DNA of 64,000 nucleotides. Origin: Nocardia testacea NBRC 100365. Lineage in GTDB: Bacteria; Actinomycetota; Actinomycetes; Mycobacteriales; Mycobacteriaceae. Of the stretch, positions 1 to 7,735 are shown in pieces. The translations under genes and the position numbers were made by a program. Where the stretch lies: assembly GCF_000308775.1 (NCBI RefSeq), contig NZ_BAGJ01000103.1, forward strand, positions 1-64,000. The letters run 5' to 3'. Under the pieces are notes generated by a model. That model ran no database searches. It worked only from the letters and a program-made list of their open reading frames with translations, and was not told the DNA's origin. The first letter of the stretch is position 1, and every line of letters begins with the position of its first letter.

Positions 1-112
1 CCCCTGCCCATCCACCGCGTTCTACCTTTACTTCATAGGACGGAACTGCTCGTCCCGATGCCTTCCGAGATTAATAAGTCCCCACCGCTGAGAAGGCAGC
101 GAATCCACAGCG

Positions 113-544
113 TCACTGCGATGAATTCCGCTCGCCACGAAGGAAGCTGCGGACATCGCCCAAGTCGGGTACCTCGGGCACGAGGTCGGAGAAGTCACCC
201 ATTTTCTCGAGTTCTTCGGTAGCGGGAGAGATGAGTGCCTGCTGATGTTCGCGAGCGCGCTCGGCCGCCTGCCCGACGGTCTCGACGATCGCGCGGGCCA
301 GCTCCTCAGGGGATTTGCGGAGCGCCGATGGGGTGAGACTCAGTTCGGTGAGTACTCCGCCCGCATCAACGGTCGCTGCCACCGATCGGTCCACCGATTC
401 GGCTCGGATCCGGGTCTCCTCCAGTTGCCGATATGTCTCGGCCAGCCGGGTCTGCTGCTGCTGGAAGGTGTCGAGCAGATCTTCGATCTGGTTCCTCAGC
501 CCATTGTTGGCGTTCAACAGGCCCTCTCTTTTCCACCGGTCCAC
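113..544 (-). CDS. YbaB/EbfC-like protein (ESX-associated type)
   Basis: A 143-residue protein with a helical, Gln- and Glu-rich first half (residues 1-50, likely coiled coil) followed by the beta pattern typical of YbaB/EbfC proteins: a conserved DAGG turn near residues 60-63, then a TELSLTP strand and a long helix. YbaB proteins are small dimeric nucleoid-associated or chaperone-like proteins; in mycobacteria and nocardiae relatives sit beside type VII secretion substrates. It begins with GTG preceded by a weak AGGA, 26 bp behind the WXG100-like gene, so the two are probably co-transcribed. DNA binding is family knowledge only. The downstream 112 bases show no gene. Confidence 0.6.
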   Translation of the reverse strand: MDRWKREGLLNANNGLRNQIEDLLDTFQQQQTRLAETYRQLEETRIRAESVDRSVAATVDAGGVLTELSLTPSALRKSPEELARAIVETVGQAAERAREHQQALISPATEELEKMGDFSDLVPEVPDLGDVRSFLRGERNSSQ

Positions 545-570
545 GGCTGCATCCTATCCGGATAATGTGT

Positions 571-2256
571 TCATCGGTTGTCCGGCAGCGCTGCCCGCGC
601 CATCGCCACCAGCAGCCGATGCAGGGTCTTGGCAGCCGCGGGAGCTTCGCCGCCGGCCAGTTGGACTGCGGCGAAGCCCGCGGCGAGGGCCCGACCGGGC
701 GAGAACATACGATCGTCGAAGCAGTAGTCGCCGAGTTCGGCCCGCCAGGTTCTGTACCCACTGACGATCCGCCCGAGAGTGTCGCCCTGGGCGCCGCTGA
801 CTCGTAGATATTCGGTGATCAGCGCCCGCTGTGCTTCTGCCCGGGCGCGCAGCCCGCCGGTCAGGTCCAGCACATGGCCGAGCTCGCGCAGCATGGTCAC
901 ATACATGGGACGTTGCCGCAGCCGGCTGTCCGCGGGAACGTGGCCGGCCCGGTCGCGGCCGATGAGCACACCGGGGTCCGCGGTCGCGGTCACCTCGAAA
1001 ACGATCCAGGGTTGCGGAGGCTGCGACGGGTTCACCTCGGCATCCCCGACACCTGTACTCCGATCCTCCGTCCGGGAGAGCGGCCCGGCATCAGCGACCT
1101 CGAGCCCGCACAGAATGGCTGGGTGTTCGGCGAGCACCGCGTCGACGGCTTCGGCGATATCCCTGGCCGTCTGCTCGGCGATACCCGCCGTTTCGAATCC
1201 GATGATCTCCAGGTCGCGCCGTGCGGCCAGGTCACGCAGGATTTCCATGGCCGCCTCGTCGGTCTCGCGCCGAGCGCCCGCGGCCATCGCCTCCTTGCGC
1301 GACGGCGGCGTTCGGCGGGGGTCCGCGTCCGGCTTCGCCGCTGTCGGCGGCCTGTCGGCAGTTCGCGGCGGAACAGCTCGCGGAGGGATCTGACTTTCCG
1401 GAGCGGTGGCACCGACCGGCGGGCCGGATCGTGGCACACCCGGTGAATTGCGACCCCAAGGCGTATCGGCCGTTCCGGCGGACGCGGTACGGGCGGCCGT
1501 GGGCTTCGGGCTCTCCGGTGCTTTCGGGGGGCTCGCTTCGCTGTTTCCGCGAGTCTGCGCACCTGGTGTCGCAGCCGCCCCCACCGGGGCCGAAGCTCCC
1601 GGAGCATGCAGCGGAGGCTGTGGTTCTTGTTCCGGGCCGCCCGGGCCGGCCCCTGGATCGGACCCTGGGTCGGGCGAACCCGGACCATCGGAGCCCGGCT
1701 GCTGCTGCTGGGATTGCGGAGCGTCGCCCTGCTGTGCGCGGTCCGCGTCGTCGGTGGCGTCGGGTTGTATGCCGTCGGCGGTATGCTGCCCCGCATCGGC
1801 GGCGATCGAGTTATCGGCCGGCCGCGTCGCCCCGGTGGTTTGCTGCGTCGGCACTCCGGTCGGGTCCGCGGAGTTCGCCGCCGGGACGAGAGTGGGGGAT
1901 ATCGACACACCCAGGTCCGTGCCTGCGCCGGGGTAGAACGCCGGATCGGCATTCCGTACCTGCGCGCTCCCGGCGTTGTCCGTCTCCGTGTACGTCCCGG
2001 TAGCAGCACGGAGACCGGCGCCGAGAGCGCGGACGCGGTCGACCAGATTCTCGAAACCCGCCATGCCCTGCTCCGCGGTGGGCACGTAGCTTTCCGCGAA
2101 GGCTTTGCCGGGCTCGTCGGTACCCCAGGATTCTCCCTCACGTAGTGAGGTCGCCCGCAACTCCGCGAGCATCTGTGCCAGTTCATCGGCCATCTGGTCG
2201 AACTCCGCCGCCGAGGCATGCACAGCATCCGGATCGAGCCATAGCGGATCGGTCAC
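571..2256 (-). CDS. WXG100-headed large protein with Pro-rich linker and degenerate zincin-like C-terminal domain
   Basis: About 561 residues from the chosen GTG, which follows GGAGGAAAGG; a longer ATG reading at 2334 lacks such a site. Residues 1-95 form a helical WXG100-like head with a SWG turn, as in type VII secretion targets. A Pro/Ala/Gln/Ser-rich linker covers about 110-320. The rest resembles zinc-metallopeptidase-like toxin domains: YVTMLRELGHVLDLTGG stands where HELGH would be expected, and a SPGRALAAGFAAV segment matches the usual downstream NPxEALAEAFA element. The first zinc His is Arg and the downstream Glu is Arg, so metalloprotease activity seems lost. A secreted role is inferred. 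It lies just upstream of a YbaB-like gene. Confidence 0.6.
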   Translation of the reverse strand: MTDPLWLDPDAVHASAAEFDQMADELAQMLAELRATSLREGESWGTDEPGKAFAESYVPTAEQGMAGFENLVDRVRALGAGLRAATGTYTETDNAGSAQVRNADPAFYPGAGTDLGVSISPTLVPAANSADPTGVPTQQTTGATRPADNSIAADAGQHTADGIQPDATDDADRAQQGDAPQSQQQQPGSDGPGSPDPGSDPGAGPGGPEQEPQPPLHAPGASAPVGAAATPGAQTRGNSEASPPKAPESPKPTAARTASAGTADTPWGRNSPGVPRSGPPVGATAPESQIPPRAVPPRTADRPPTAAKPDADPRRTPPSRKEAMAAGARRETDEAAMEILRDLAARRDLEIIGFETAGIAEQTARDIAEAVDAVLAEHPAILCGLEVADAGPLSRTEDRSTGVGDAEVNPSQPPQPWIVFEVTATADPGVLIGRDRAGHVPADSRLRQRPMYVTMLRELGHVLDLTGGLRARAEAQRALITEYLRVSGAQGDTLGRIVSGYRTWRAELGDYCFDDRMFSPGRALAAGFAAVQLAGGEAPAAAKTLHRLLVAMARAALPDNR

Positions 2257-2433
2257 TCGACCACCTTTCCTCCGCACCATCACCGGCAGGTTCCGATCAG
2301 TGTGGGCGATATCGCGCGCTGCCGCATCCCGCACTCTTCCTGGTCATGGCAATCGGCCTCCCCGACCCCGGTCCCGACCGGATATCGGCCGCGCGCCGAC
2401 GACGGCCGCGCGGCGACGCGGCATACTCGTCAG

Positions 2434-4101
2434 GTGAGCTCTCCCGCGACCAGCAAGCCCGCCATCCTCAGCGTCGACGACGACCCCGGGGTGTCCCGGG
2501 CCGTAGTCCGTGACCTGCGGCGCCGGTACGGCGCCGAGTACCGGATCCTGCGCGCCGAGTCCGGCCCACAGGCGCTCGAGGTGCTGCGCGAGATGAAACT
2601 GCGCGGCCAGCCCGTCGCGATACTCATCGCCGATTTCCGGATGCCGGGTATGGACGGTATCGAGTTCCTCGAACAGGCGATGGACCTCGACCCCTACGCC
2701 CGCCGGGTGCTGCTCACCGCCTACGCCGACACCAATGCCGCCATCGACGCCATCAATGTCGTCGATCTCGATCACTACCTGCTCAAACCATGGGATCCGC
2801 CGGAGGAGAAGCTGTACCCGGTGCTGGACGGCCTGCTGGATGCCTGGCGCAGCAGCGAGCACCGGCCGGTGCACGGGACCAAGGTCATCGGTAACCGCTG
2901 GTCACCGCGATCGTCGCAGGTCAGAGAGTTCTTGGCGCGGAATCAGCTGCCCTACCGCTGGTTCCTGGCCGACGAGCCGGAAGGCGCGCGCCTGCTCGAG
3001 GCCGCCGGGGCCGACCCGCGCCGCTGCCCGGTGGTGATCACCGAGGGCGGACAGGCGCTGGTCCAGCCCAGTGACGGCGAGCTGGCCGCCAGTGTGGGAC
3101 TCAGCACCGAACCGGCCGGCGACTTCTACGACCTCATCGTGGTCGGTGGCGGGCCGGCCGGGCTGGGCGCCGCGGTGTACGGCGCCTCCGAGGGACTGCG
3201 CACCGTACTGGTCGAGCGCACGGCCACCGGCGGCCAGGCGGGTCAGAGTTCGCGTATCGAGAACTACCTGGGCTTCCCGGACGGGCTGTCCGGGGCGCAG
3301 CTGGCCGACCGGGCGCGCCGCCAGGCGGCGAAGTTCGGGGCCGAGGTGGTCACCACGCGCGAGGTGGTCGGGCTGGAGGTGAACGGATCGGCCCGGACGG
3401 TACGTTTCGCCGACGGCGGCGCCCTGTCCGCCCACACGGTCATCATCGCGACCGGCGTGGACTACCGGCGCCATCCGGCGGCCGGTGTGCACGAGTACAC
3501 CGGGCGCGGGGTCTACTACGGGTCGGCCATGACCGAGGCCGCCGAATGCGCCGGTCACGACGTCTATATCGTCGGCGGGGCGAATTCGGCCGGGCAGGCG
3601 GCGATGTTCCTGTCCCGCAACGCGCGCACGGTGCACCTGGTGGTGCGCGGTGACTCGCTGGAGAAGTCCATGTCGCACTATCTGATCCAGCAGATCGCCC
3701 AGGTGCCCAATATCCGGGTGCATACCGAGACCGAGGTGGTCGCGGTGGACGGTGACGACCATCTGGACGCGCTGGTCCTGCGCGACAACCGATCCGGCAC
3801 CGAGGAGAAGGTGCCCGCCGAACGGCTGTTCCTGTTCATCGGCGCCGCCCCGCAGACCGACTGGCTCGACGGAGTGGTCCACCGCGATCCCGCGGGGTAC
3901 GTCCTGGCGGGCCCGGATCTGCTGGTCGACGGCGACCGGCCGAAGGGCTGGGAGCTGCCGCGGCCGCCGCATCATCTGGAGACCAGCGTGCCGGGGGTTT
4001 TCGTGGCCGGGGACGTCCACGCCGAATCCGCCAAGCGAGTGGCCTCGGCCGTCGGAGAGGGCGCCATGGCCGTCATGCTCGTGCACCGCTACCTGGCATA
4101 G
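2434..4101 (+). CDS. response-regulator receiver fused to thioredoxin-reductase-like FAD/NAD oxidoreductase
   Basis: 555 residues from the GTG at 2434; the open frame runs further upstream but that part does not look coding. Residues 10-130 form a CheY-like receiver with acidic pocket VDDD (14-17), phospho-acceptor Asp67 in DFRMPGMDG, a switch Thr near 95 and Lys118. Residues 145-215 look glutaredoxin- or thioredoxin-like. From about 231 there is an FAD-binding GGGPAG and a TGGQ segment, then a second nucleotide fold (GGANSAGQA, about 380-389). The redox CxxC of true thioredoxin reductases is absent: YYGSAMTEAAEC stands there. It lies 12 bp before a histidine kinase, its likely partner. A redox- or NAD-sensing regulator is the best guess. 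Confidence 0.85.
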   Translation: MSSPATSKPAILSVDDDPGVSRAVVRDLRRRYGAEYRILRAESGPQALEVLREMKLRGQPVAILIADFRMPGMDGIEFLEQAMDLDPYARRVLLTAYADTNAAIDAINVVDLDHYLLKPWDPPEEKLYPVLDGLLDAWRSSEHRPVHGTKVIGNRWSPRSSQVREFLARNQLPYRWFLADEPEGARLLEAAGADPRRCPVVITEGGQALVQPSDGELAASVGLSTEPAGDFYDLIVVGGGPAGLGAAVYGASEGLRTVLVERTATGGQAGQSSRIENYLGFPDGLSGAQLADRARRQAAKFGAEVVTTREVVGLEVNGSARTVRFADGGALSAHTVIIATGVDYRRHPAAGVHEYTGRGVYYGSAMTEAAECAGHDVYIVGGANSAGQAAMFLSRNARTVHLVVRGDSLEKSMSHYLIQQIAQVPNIRVHTETEVVAVDGDDHLDALVLRDNRSGTEEKVPAERLFLFIGAAPQTDWLDGVVHRDPAGYVLAGPDLLVDGDRPKGWELPRPPHHLETSVPGVFVAGDVHAESAKRVASAVGEGAMAVMLVHRYLA

Positions 4102-4113
4102 AGGAGACCGAGA

Positions 4114-5571
4114 ATGAGCATCTGCGATCCCACCGAACTGCGGTCGCTGTTCCTGTTCGAGAAACTCGACGATGAGCAGCTCGAGTGGTTGTGCGCCGAC
4201 GGCCGCGTCGAAACCGTGGAACCGGGCCCGGTGTACCAGGAGGGCGATCCGGCGACCTGCTTCTATGTGCTCATGGACGGCGAGGTGCGACTCACCAAAC
4301 TGTCCGGGGGCCGGGAGATCGAGATGGTGCACACCGACCATCGCGGCTCCTATGCCGGAGCGTGGACGGCGTATCTGGGCGAGCGGGCCGAGACCCACTA
4401 CAGCAGTTCGCTCTACGTGACGCGGACGTCACGCTTCTTTGTGCTGGACGCGCAGATCTTCTCCCGGATGATGCACGAGTGGTTCCCGATGGCGGTCCAT
4501 CTGCTCGAGGGCGCGTTCTTCGGCAACCGCAACACCAATGCGCGGATCGCCCAGCGGGAGCGGCTGCTCGCACTCGGTTCGCTGTCGGCGGGGCTCACCC
4601 ACGAACTGAACAATCCGGCCGCGGCCGCGGTCCGCGCGACCTCGGGCCTGCGCGACCGGATCGCGGGGATGCGCCACAAACTCGCCATGATGGCGCAGGG
4701 CAAATTCGATACCGCGGTCCTGGAGACCCTGGTGCGGTTGCAGGAGGAGGCGGCCGCCCAGGTCGCCAAGGCACCGGAGCTGTCGCCGCTCGAGGCGGCC
4801 GACCGGGAGGATCTGCTCGGCGATTGGCTCGAGGACCACGGGATCCGCGACGGCTGGGAACTGGCACCGAACTATGTCCAGGCCGGATTCGACACCGATT
4901 GGCTCGAACGGGTGGCCGCCACCCTCGAGGGGTGTCCGCCGCAGGTGCTCGAAGGGGCGTTCCGCTGGCTGAACTACACCATCGAGACCGAACTGCTGAT
5001 GAACGAGATCGCCGACTCGACCACCCGGATCTCGACGCTGGTGGACGCGGCCAAACAGTATTCCCAGATGGACCGGGCTCCGTTCCAGGTGGTGGACCTG
5101 CACGAACTGCTCGACAGCACGCTGGTGATGCTCAGCCGCAAGATCGGTGACTCGATCGAGGTCGTGAAGGACTACGACCGGACCCTGCCCCAGGTCCCCT
5201 GCTATGCCGCCGAACTCAACCAGGTGTGGACCAACCTGATCGACAACGCGGTCTACGCGATGGGGGGCCACGGGACACTGACCCTGAGCACCCGGCTCGA
5301 GAACGACTGCGCGGTCGTAGTGGTCGCCGATACCGGGCCCGGTATCCCGGCCGAGGTGCAGGGCCGCATCTTCGAACCGTTCTTCACCACCAAACCGGTC
5401 GGCGAAGGGACCGGGCTCGGCCTCGATATCTCGTTCCGCATCGTCGTGGACAAGCACGGCGGGGACATCCGGGTCGATTCGCGACCCGGCGATACCCGTT
5501 TCACGGTGTGGCTTCCGCTCTCCCGCGCCACGGACGAGCCCGCGGACACGGCCGACGCGGATGTCGAATGA
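4114..5571 (+). CDS. histidine kinase with N-terminal cyclic-nucleotide-binding domain
   Basis: 485 residues. Residues 1-130 read as a cNMP-binding beta roll (LFLFEKLDDEQLEWL at the start, then GDPATCFYVLMDGEVRL). The dimerisation H-box is GLTHELNNPAAAA with His near 163. The ATPase domain has an N-box (NQVWTNLIDNAVYAM, about 370-385), a G1 box (ADTGPGIP, about 405-412) and a G2 segment GEGTGLGLDIS near 430-440. No membrane segment is seen, so it should be cytosolic. It follows the receiver/flavoprotein gene by 12 bp and should phosphorylate that receiver. Whether the input domain binds cAMP or another ligand cannot be read from sequence. Confidence 0.88.
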   Translation: MSICDPTELRSLFLFEKLDDEQLEWLCADGRVETVEPGPVYQEGDPATCFYVLMDGEVRLTKLSGGREIEMVHTDHRGSYAGAWTAYLGERAETHYSSSLYVTRTSRFFVLDAQIFSRMMHEWFPMAVHLLEGAFFGNRNTNARIAQRERLLALGSLSAGLTHELNNPAAAAVRATSGLRDRIAGMRHKLAMMAQGKFDTAVLETLVRLQEEAAAQVAKAPELSPLEAADREDLLGDWLEDHGIRDGWELAPNYVQAGFDTDWLERVAATLEGCPPQVLEGAFRWLNYTIETELLMNEIADSTTRISTLVDAAKQYSQMDRAPFQVVDLHELLDSTLVMLSRKIGDSIEVVKDYDRTLPQVPCYAAELNQVWTNLIDNAVYAMGGHGTLTLSTRLENDCAVVVVADTGPGIPAEVQGRIFEPFFTTKPVGEGTGLGLDISFRIVVDKHGGDIRVDSRPGDTRFTVWLPLSRATDEPADTADADVE

Positions 5572-5657
5572 ACGGACGGGACCGGCCGGCCGACAGCGGA
5601 ACCCCTGCGCCGGCCACAATTCCCGGCCGCCGGTGGTATCCCGGAGTTCTTCCCTGA

Positions 5658-5825
5658 TATCCCGGAGACCGAACCGGCCCGGCAGGCATCGTCGATGCCA
5701 CCATGCTCGGACGGGCGGCAACCCTTTCCGATATCGGCCATGTCGCCGCCTTCGCGGCCTCCGATCGGGCCCGCTCGATCACCGGCACTCAGATCAATAT
5801 CTCCTGCGGAGCCAGCGGCGCCTGA
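5658..5825 (+). pseudogene. 3' remnant of a short-chain dehydrogenase gene
   Basis: In the frame ending at TGA 5823-5825 the DNA encodes GIVDATMLGRAATLSDIGH, then AAFAASDRARSITGTQIN and ISCGASGA. This is the typical C-terminal end of SDR oxidoreductases, where a LGRAAT..DVG segment leads to the TGTxxNISCG strand. The frame is closed upstream by a TGA at 5655, and no Rossmann or catalytic part exists between there and the kinase stop at 5571. Only about 55 residues remain of some 250. It is a decayed gene, not expected to be functional. Confidence 0.75.
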
Positions 5826-5834
5826 TCCGGCCGC

Positions 5835-5864
5835 GCCGGTCCACTGCCCGCGCAGTGGACCGGC
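5835..5864. terminator. 13-bp perfect hairpin between convergent ends
   Basis: GCCGGTCCACTGC (5835-5847) pairs exactly with GCAGTGGACCGGC (5852-5864) around a four-base CCGC loop. It lies 10 bp after the SDR remnant stop and 28 bp before the end of the leftward FAD monooxygenase gene, so it could end transcripts from both sides. There is no T-tract, as is common in actinobacterial terminators. Confidence 0.7.
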
Positions 5865-5891
5865 ATCACTCTGTCCCGGGAGTCCGCCGAG

Positions 5892-7037
5892 TCAGCGGCG
5901 GTCGAGACCGGACAACCGCCAGGCGAGCTTGTTGCGCACCAGCGCCGGGCGGCCCACCAGACGCATGACCAGATTGCGGATCGGGCGCACCGCGGCGGGC
6001 ATGGTCGCCAGGGCGGTGAGCCGACCGGCGATCGTGACCACCGACTCCGTATTGCGGCGACGGCCGGCGGCGTGCTCGTCGAGCAGTTCCGGCGACTCTC
6101 CGCCCAGTACTCGGGAGAGCGTGGTCGCGGCGGTGACGGCGTCCTCGATTCCGAGGTTCATCCCCTGTCCGCCGGCCGGTGAGTGCACATGGGCGGCGTC
6201 GCCGGCCAGCAGGATGCGACCGTCACGGAAACGGTCGGCGATACGGTGGTGCACGCGGAAACGCGAGCCCCAGACCACTTCCTCGACCACCGCGGGCCGG
6301 TCCTTCGGGCCACGCTCGTCGAGCAGCCGCTGGATGAAGGCGACGTCGGGCTCGTGCGGCGCCTCGTCCACGGTGGCCACGATCCGGTACATATCGTCGG
6401 GCAGCGGCGCCACGACCACCAGCCCGGCCGGAGAGAAGTACAGGATCACCTCGTCCTCGGGGACCCCGCCGGAGACCCGGACGTCGGCCAGGCTGAACGA
6501 TTCGGCATAGCTGCCGCCGGTGAATCCGATACCGGCCTGTTCGCGCACTGTGCTGTGCAGCCCGTCCGCGCCGATCAGATAGCGGGCACGGATCCGCTCC
6601 CCGTCGGCGAGGGTGGCCGTCACGAGGTCGGCGTCCTGGGCCACCGCGGTCACCTCGACCGGGCGCCGCACCGGTACCCCCAGTTCGGTCAGCCGGGCCA
6701 GGATGAATTTCTCGGTATCGGCCTGCGAGATCATCAGCGTGTAGGGGTAGGGGGTGGGCAGCCGGTCGAAGGGAACGGCGATCAGCACCTGATCCCGGTC
6801 CCGGATGGTGAAATCGGGCGTGTGCAGCCCACGGTCGACCAGCGGCCGCGTCACCCCGTAGGGCTCCAGCAACTCGAGGGTGTGGGGGTGAACCACCGCC
6901 GCCCGAGAGGTGTTCGCCCCTTCGGCCTGGCTGTCGACGATCACGACATTGTGGCCGAGCTGGGTCAGTACGACAGCGGCGGTGAGACCGACCGGGCCCG
7001 CGCCGACGATGAGGACATCTGCGATTTCGGTGGTCAT
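5892..7037 (-). CDS. FAD-dependent aromatic-type monooxygenase (PHBH fold)
   Basis: 381 residues from the ATG at 7037. The FAD-binding GAGPVGL is at 12-18, the DG motif (GADGLHSTVREQAG) near 150-165, and the GD motif (LLAGDAAHVHSPAGGQGMN) near 275-295, which together define group A flavoprotein monooxygenases. It is shorter than the 500-plus-residue aromatic hydroxylases and lacks their thioredoxin-like tail. Such enzymes hydroxylate phenolic or polyketide-like substrates with NAD(P)H; the substrate is unknown. It is transcribed divergently from a TetR gene, and one operator copy lies 22 bp before its start, so induction by relief of TetR repression is likely. Confidence 0.88.
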   Translation of the reverse strand: MTTEIADVLIVGAGPVGLTAAVVLTQLGHNVVIVDSQAEGANTSRAAVVHPHTLELLEPYGVTRPLVDRGLHTPDFTIRDRDQVLIAVPFDRLPTPYPYTLMISQADTEKFILARLTELGVPVRRPVEVTAVAQDADLVTATLADGERIRARYLIGADGLHSTVREQAGIGFTGGSYAESFSLADVRVSGGVPEDEVILYFSPAGLVVVAPLPDDMYRIVATVDEAPHEPDVAFIQRLLDERGPKDRPAVVEEVVWGSRFRVHHRIADRFRDGRILLAGDAAHVHSPAGGQGMNLGIEDAVTAATTLSRVLGGESPELLDEHAAGRRRNTESVVTIAGRLTALATMPAAVRPIRNLVMRLVGRPALVRNKLAWRLSGLDRR

Positions 7038-7059
7038 CGTTCTACCCGCTCTCAGTAGG

Positions 7060-7133
7060 TCAACACTTGTTGGCATCGAGCGTATGCCGGGTCGCGCACT
7101 GTTGTCAACACTTGTTGGCCTACACTTGTTGGC
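7060..7133. promoter_or_regulatory. three copies of a TetR-type operator
   Basis: TCAACACTTGTTGGC occurs at 7060-7074 and 7105-7119, and a degenerate third copy ends ACACTTGTTGGC at 7122-7133, abutting the ATG of the TetR gene. Each full copy contains the inverted repeat CAACA-CT-TGTTG. The sites lie between divergent monooxygenase and tetR genes and fit autoregulation plus control of the monooxygenase. Confidence 0.75.
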
Positions 7134-7706
7134 ATGAGAAGGACCTCGGAAGAAACAAAAGCGGTCATCCTCACCGCGGCCCGCGAGCGCTTCGCCGCCG
7201 ACGGGTACGACCGCGCGACGATCCGGGCGATCGCCGCCGACGCCGGCATCGACCCGGCCATGGTGATGCGGTACTACGGCAACAAGGAACGACTGTTCGC
7301 CGCCGCGGCCGAATTCGATCTGGAACTACCGAATCTCACGGAAATTCCCCGCGATCGGATCGGCCCCGCCCTGGTGGCCCACTTCCTGGATCGCTGGGAA
7401 CGCGACGAAACCCTGCTGATCCTGCTGCGAGCCGGAGTCACCAATCCCGCGGCGGCCGACCGCATGCGATCGATCTTCGCGACACAGCTGGGTCCGGTGC
7501 TCGCCAAGGCCGGCGACGATCCCCGGGAGGCACCCATTCGCGCCGGTCTGGCGGCCTCCCAGATCCTGGGTATGGCGCTGTGCCGCTTCGTCCTGGCATT
7601 TCCGCCGGTGGCCACCATGACCGGGCCCGAGGTCATCGCCTGGCTGGGGCCGACGATCCAGCGCTACCTGACCGGGCCGGCCCCGGAGGTCGCCCCGGCC
7701 CGCTGA
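7134..7706 (+). CDS. TetR-family repressor
   Basis: 190 residues. An N-terminal TetR helix-turn-helix covers about 8-55, with RATIRAIAADAGIDPAMVMRYYGNKERLF as recognition region; the C-terminal part is the usual all-helical ligand-binding and dimer domain. The ATG follows directly on the third operator repeat with no room for a ribosome-binding site, so the message may be leaderless. Its likely targets are its own promoter and the divergent FAD monooxygenase gene. The ligand is probably that enzyme's substrate or product, which is an inference. Confidence 0.9.
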   Translation: MRRTSEETKAVILTAARERFAADGYDRATIRAIAADAGIDPAMVMRYYGNKERLFAAAAEFDLELPNLTEIPRDRIGPALVAHFLDRWERDETLLILLRAGVTNPAAADRMRSIFATQLGPVLAKAGDDPREAPIRAGLAASQILGMALCRFVLAFPPVATMTGPEVIAWLGPTIQRYLTGPAPEVAPAR

Positions 7707-7707
7707 T

Positions 7708-7735
7708 CACCGGTCGCGAGGCGGCGCTACCGGTG
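7708..7735. terminator. hairpin at convergent gene ends
   Basis: CACCGGT (7708-7714) pairs with ACCGGTG (7729-7735) around a 14-base loop. It begins one base after the TetR stop and overlaps the last codons of the convergent alpha/beta hydrolase gene. No T-run is present; the assignment as a bidirectional terminator rests on position and symmetry. Confidence 0.4.

Noticed and set aside
2302..2433. Longer N-terminus for the receiver/flavoprotein gene
   Set aside because: The extra 44 codons are low-complexity, overlap the divergent promoter space, and the receiver fold starts right after the GTG at 2434.
2902..4398. 498-codon leftward frame opposite the flavoprotein/kinase pair
   Set aside because: High-GC shadow frame; the forward strand has complete receiver, FAD and NAD motifs and a good start.
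5695..6510. Long rightward frame antisense to the FAD monooxygenase
   Set aside because: Its translation is Arg/Ser/Pro-rich shadow sequence; the opposite strand has all PHBH-fold motifs.
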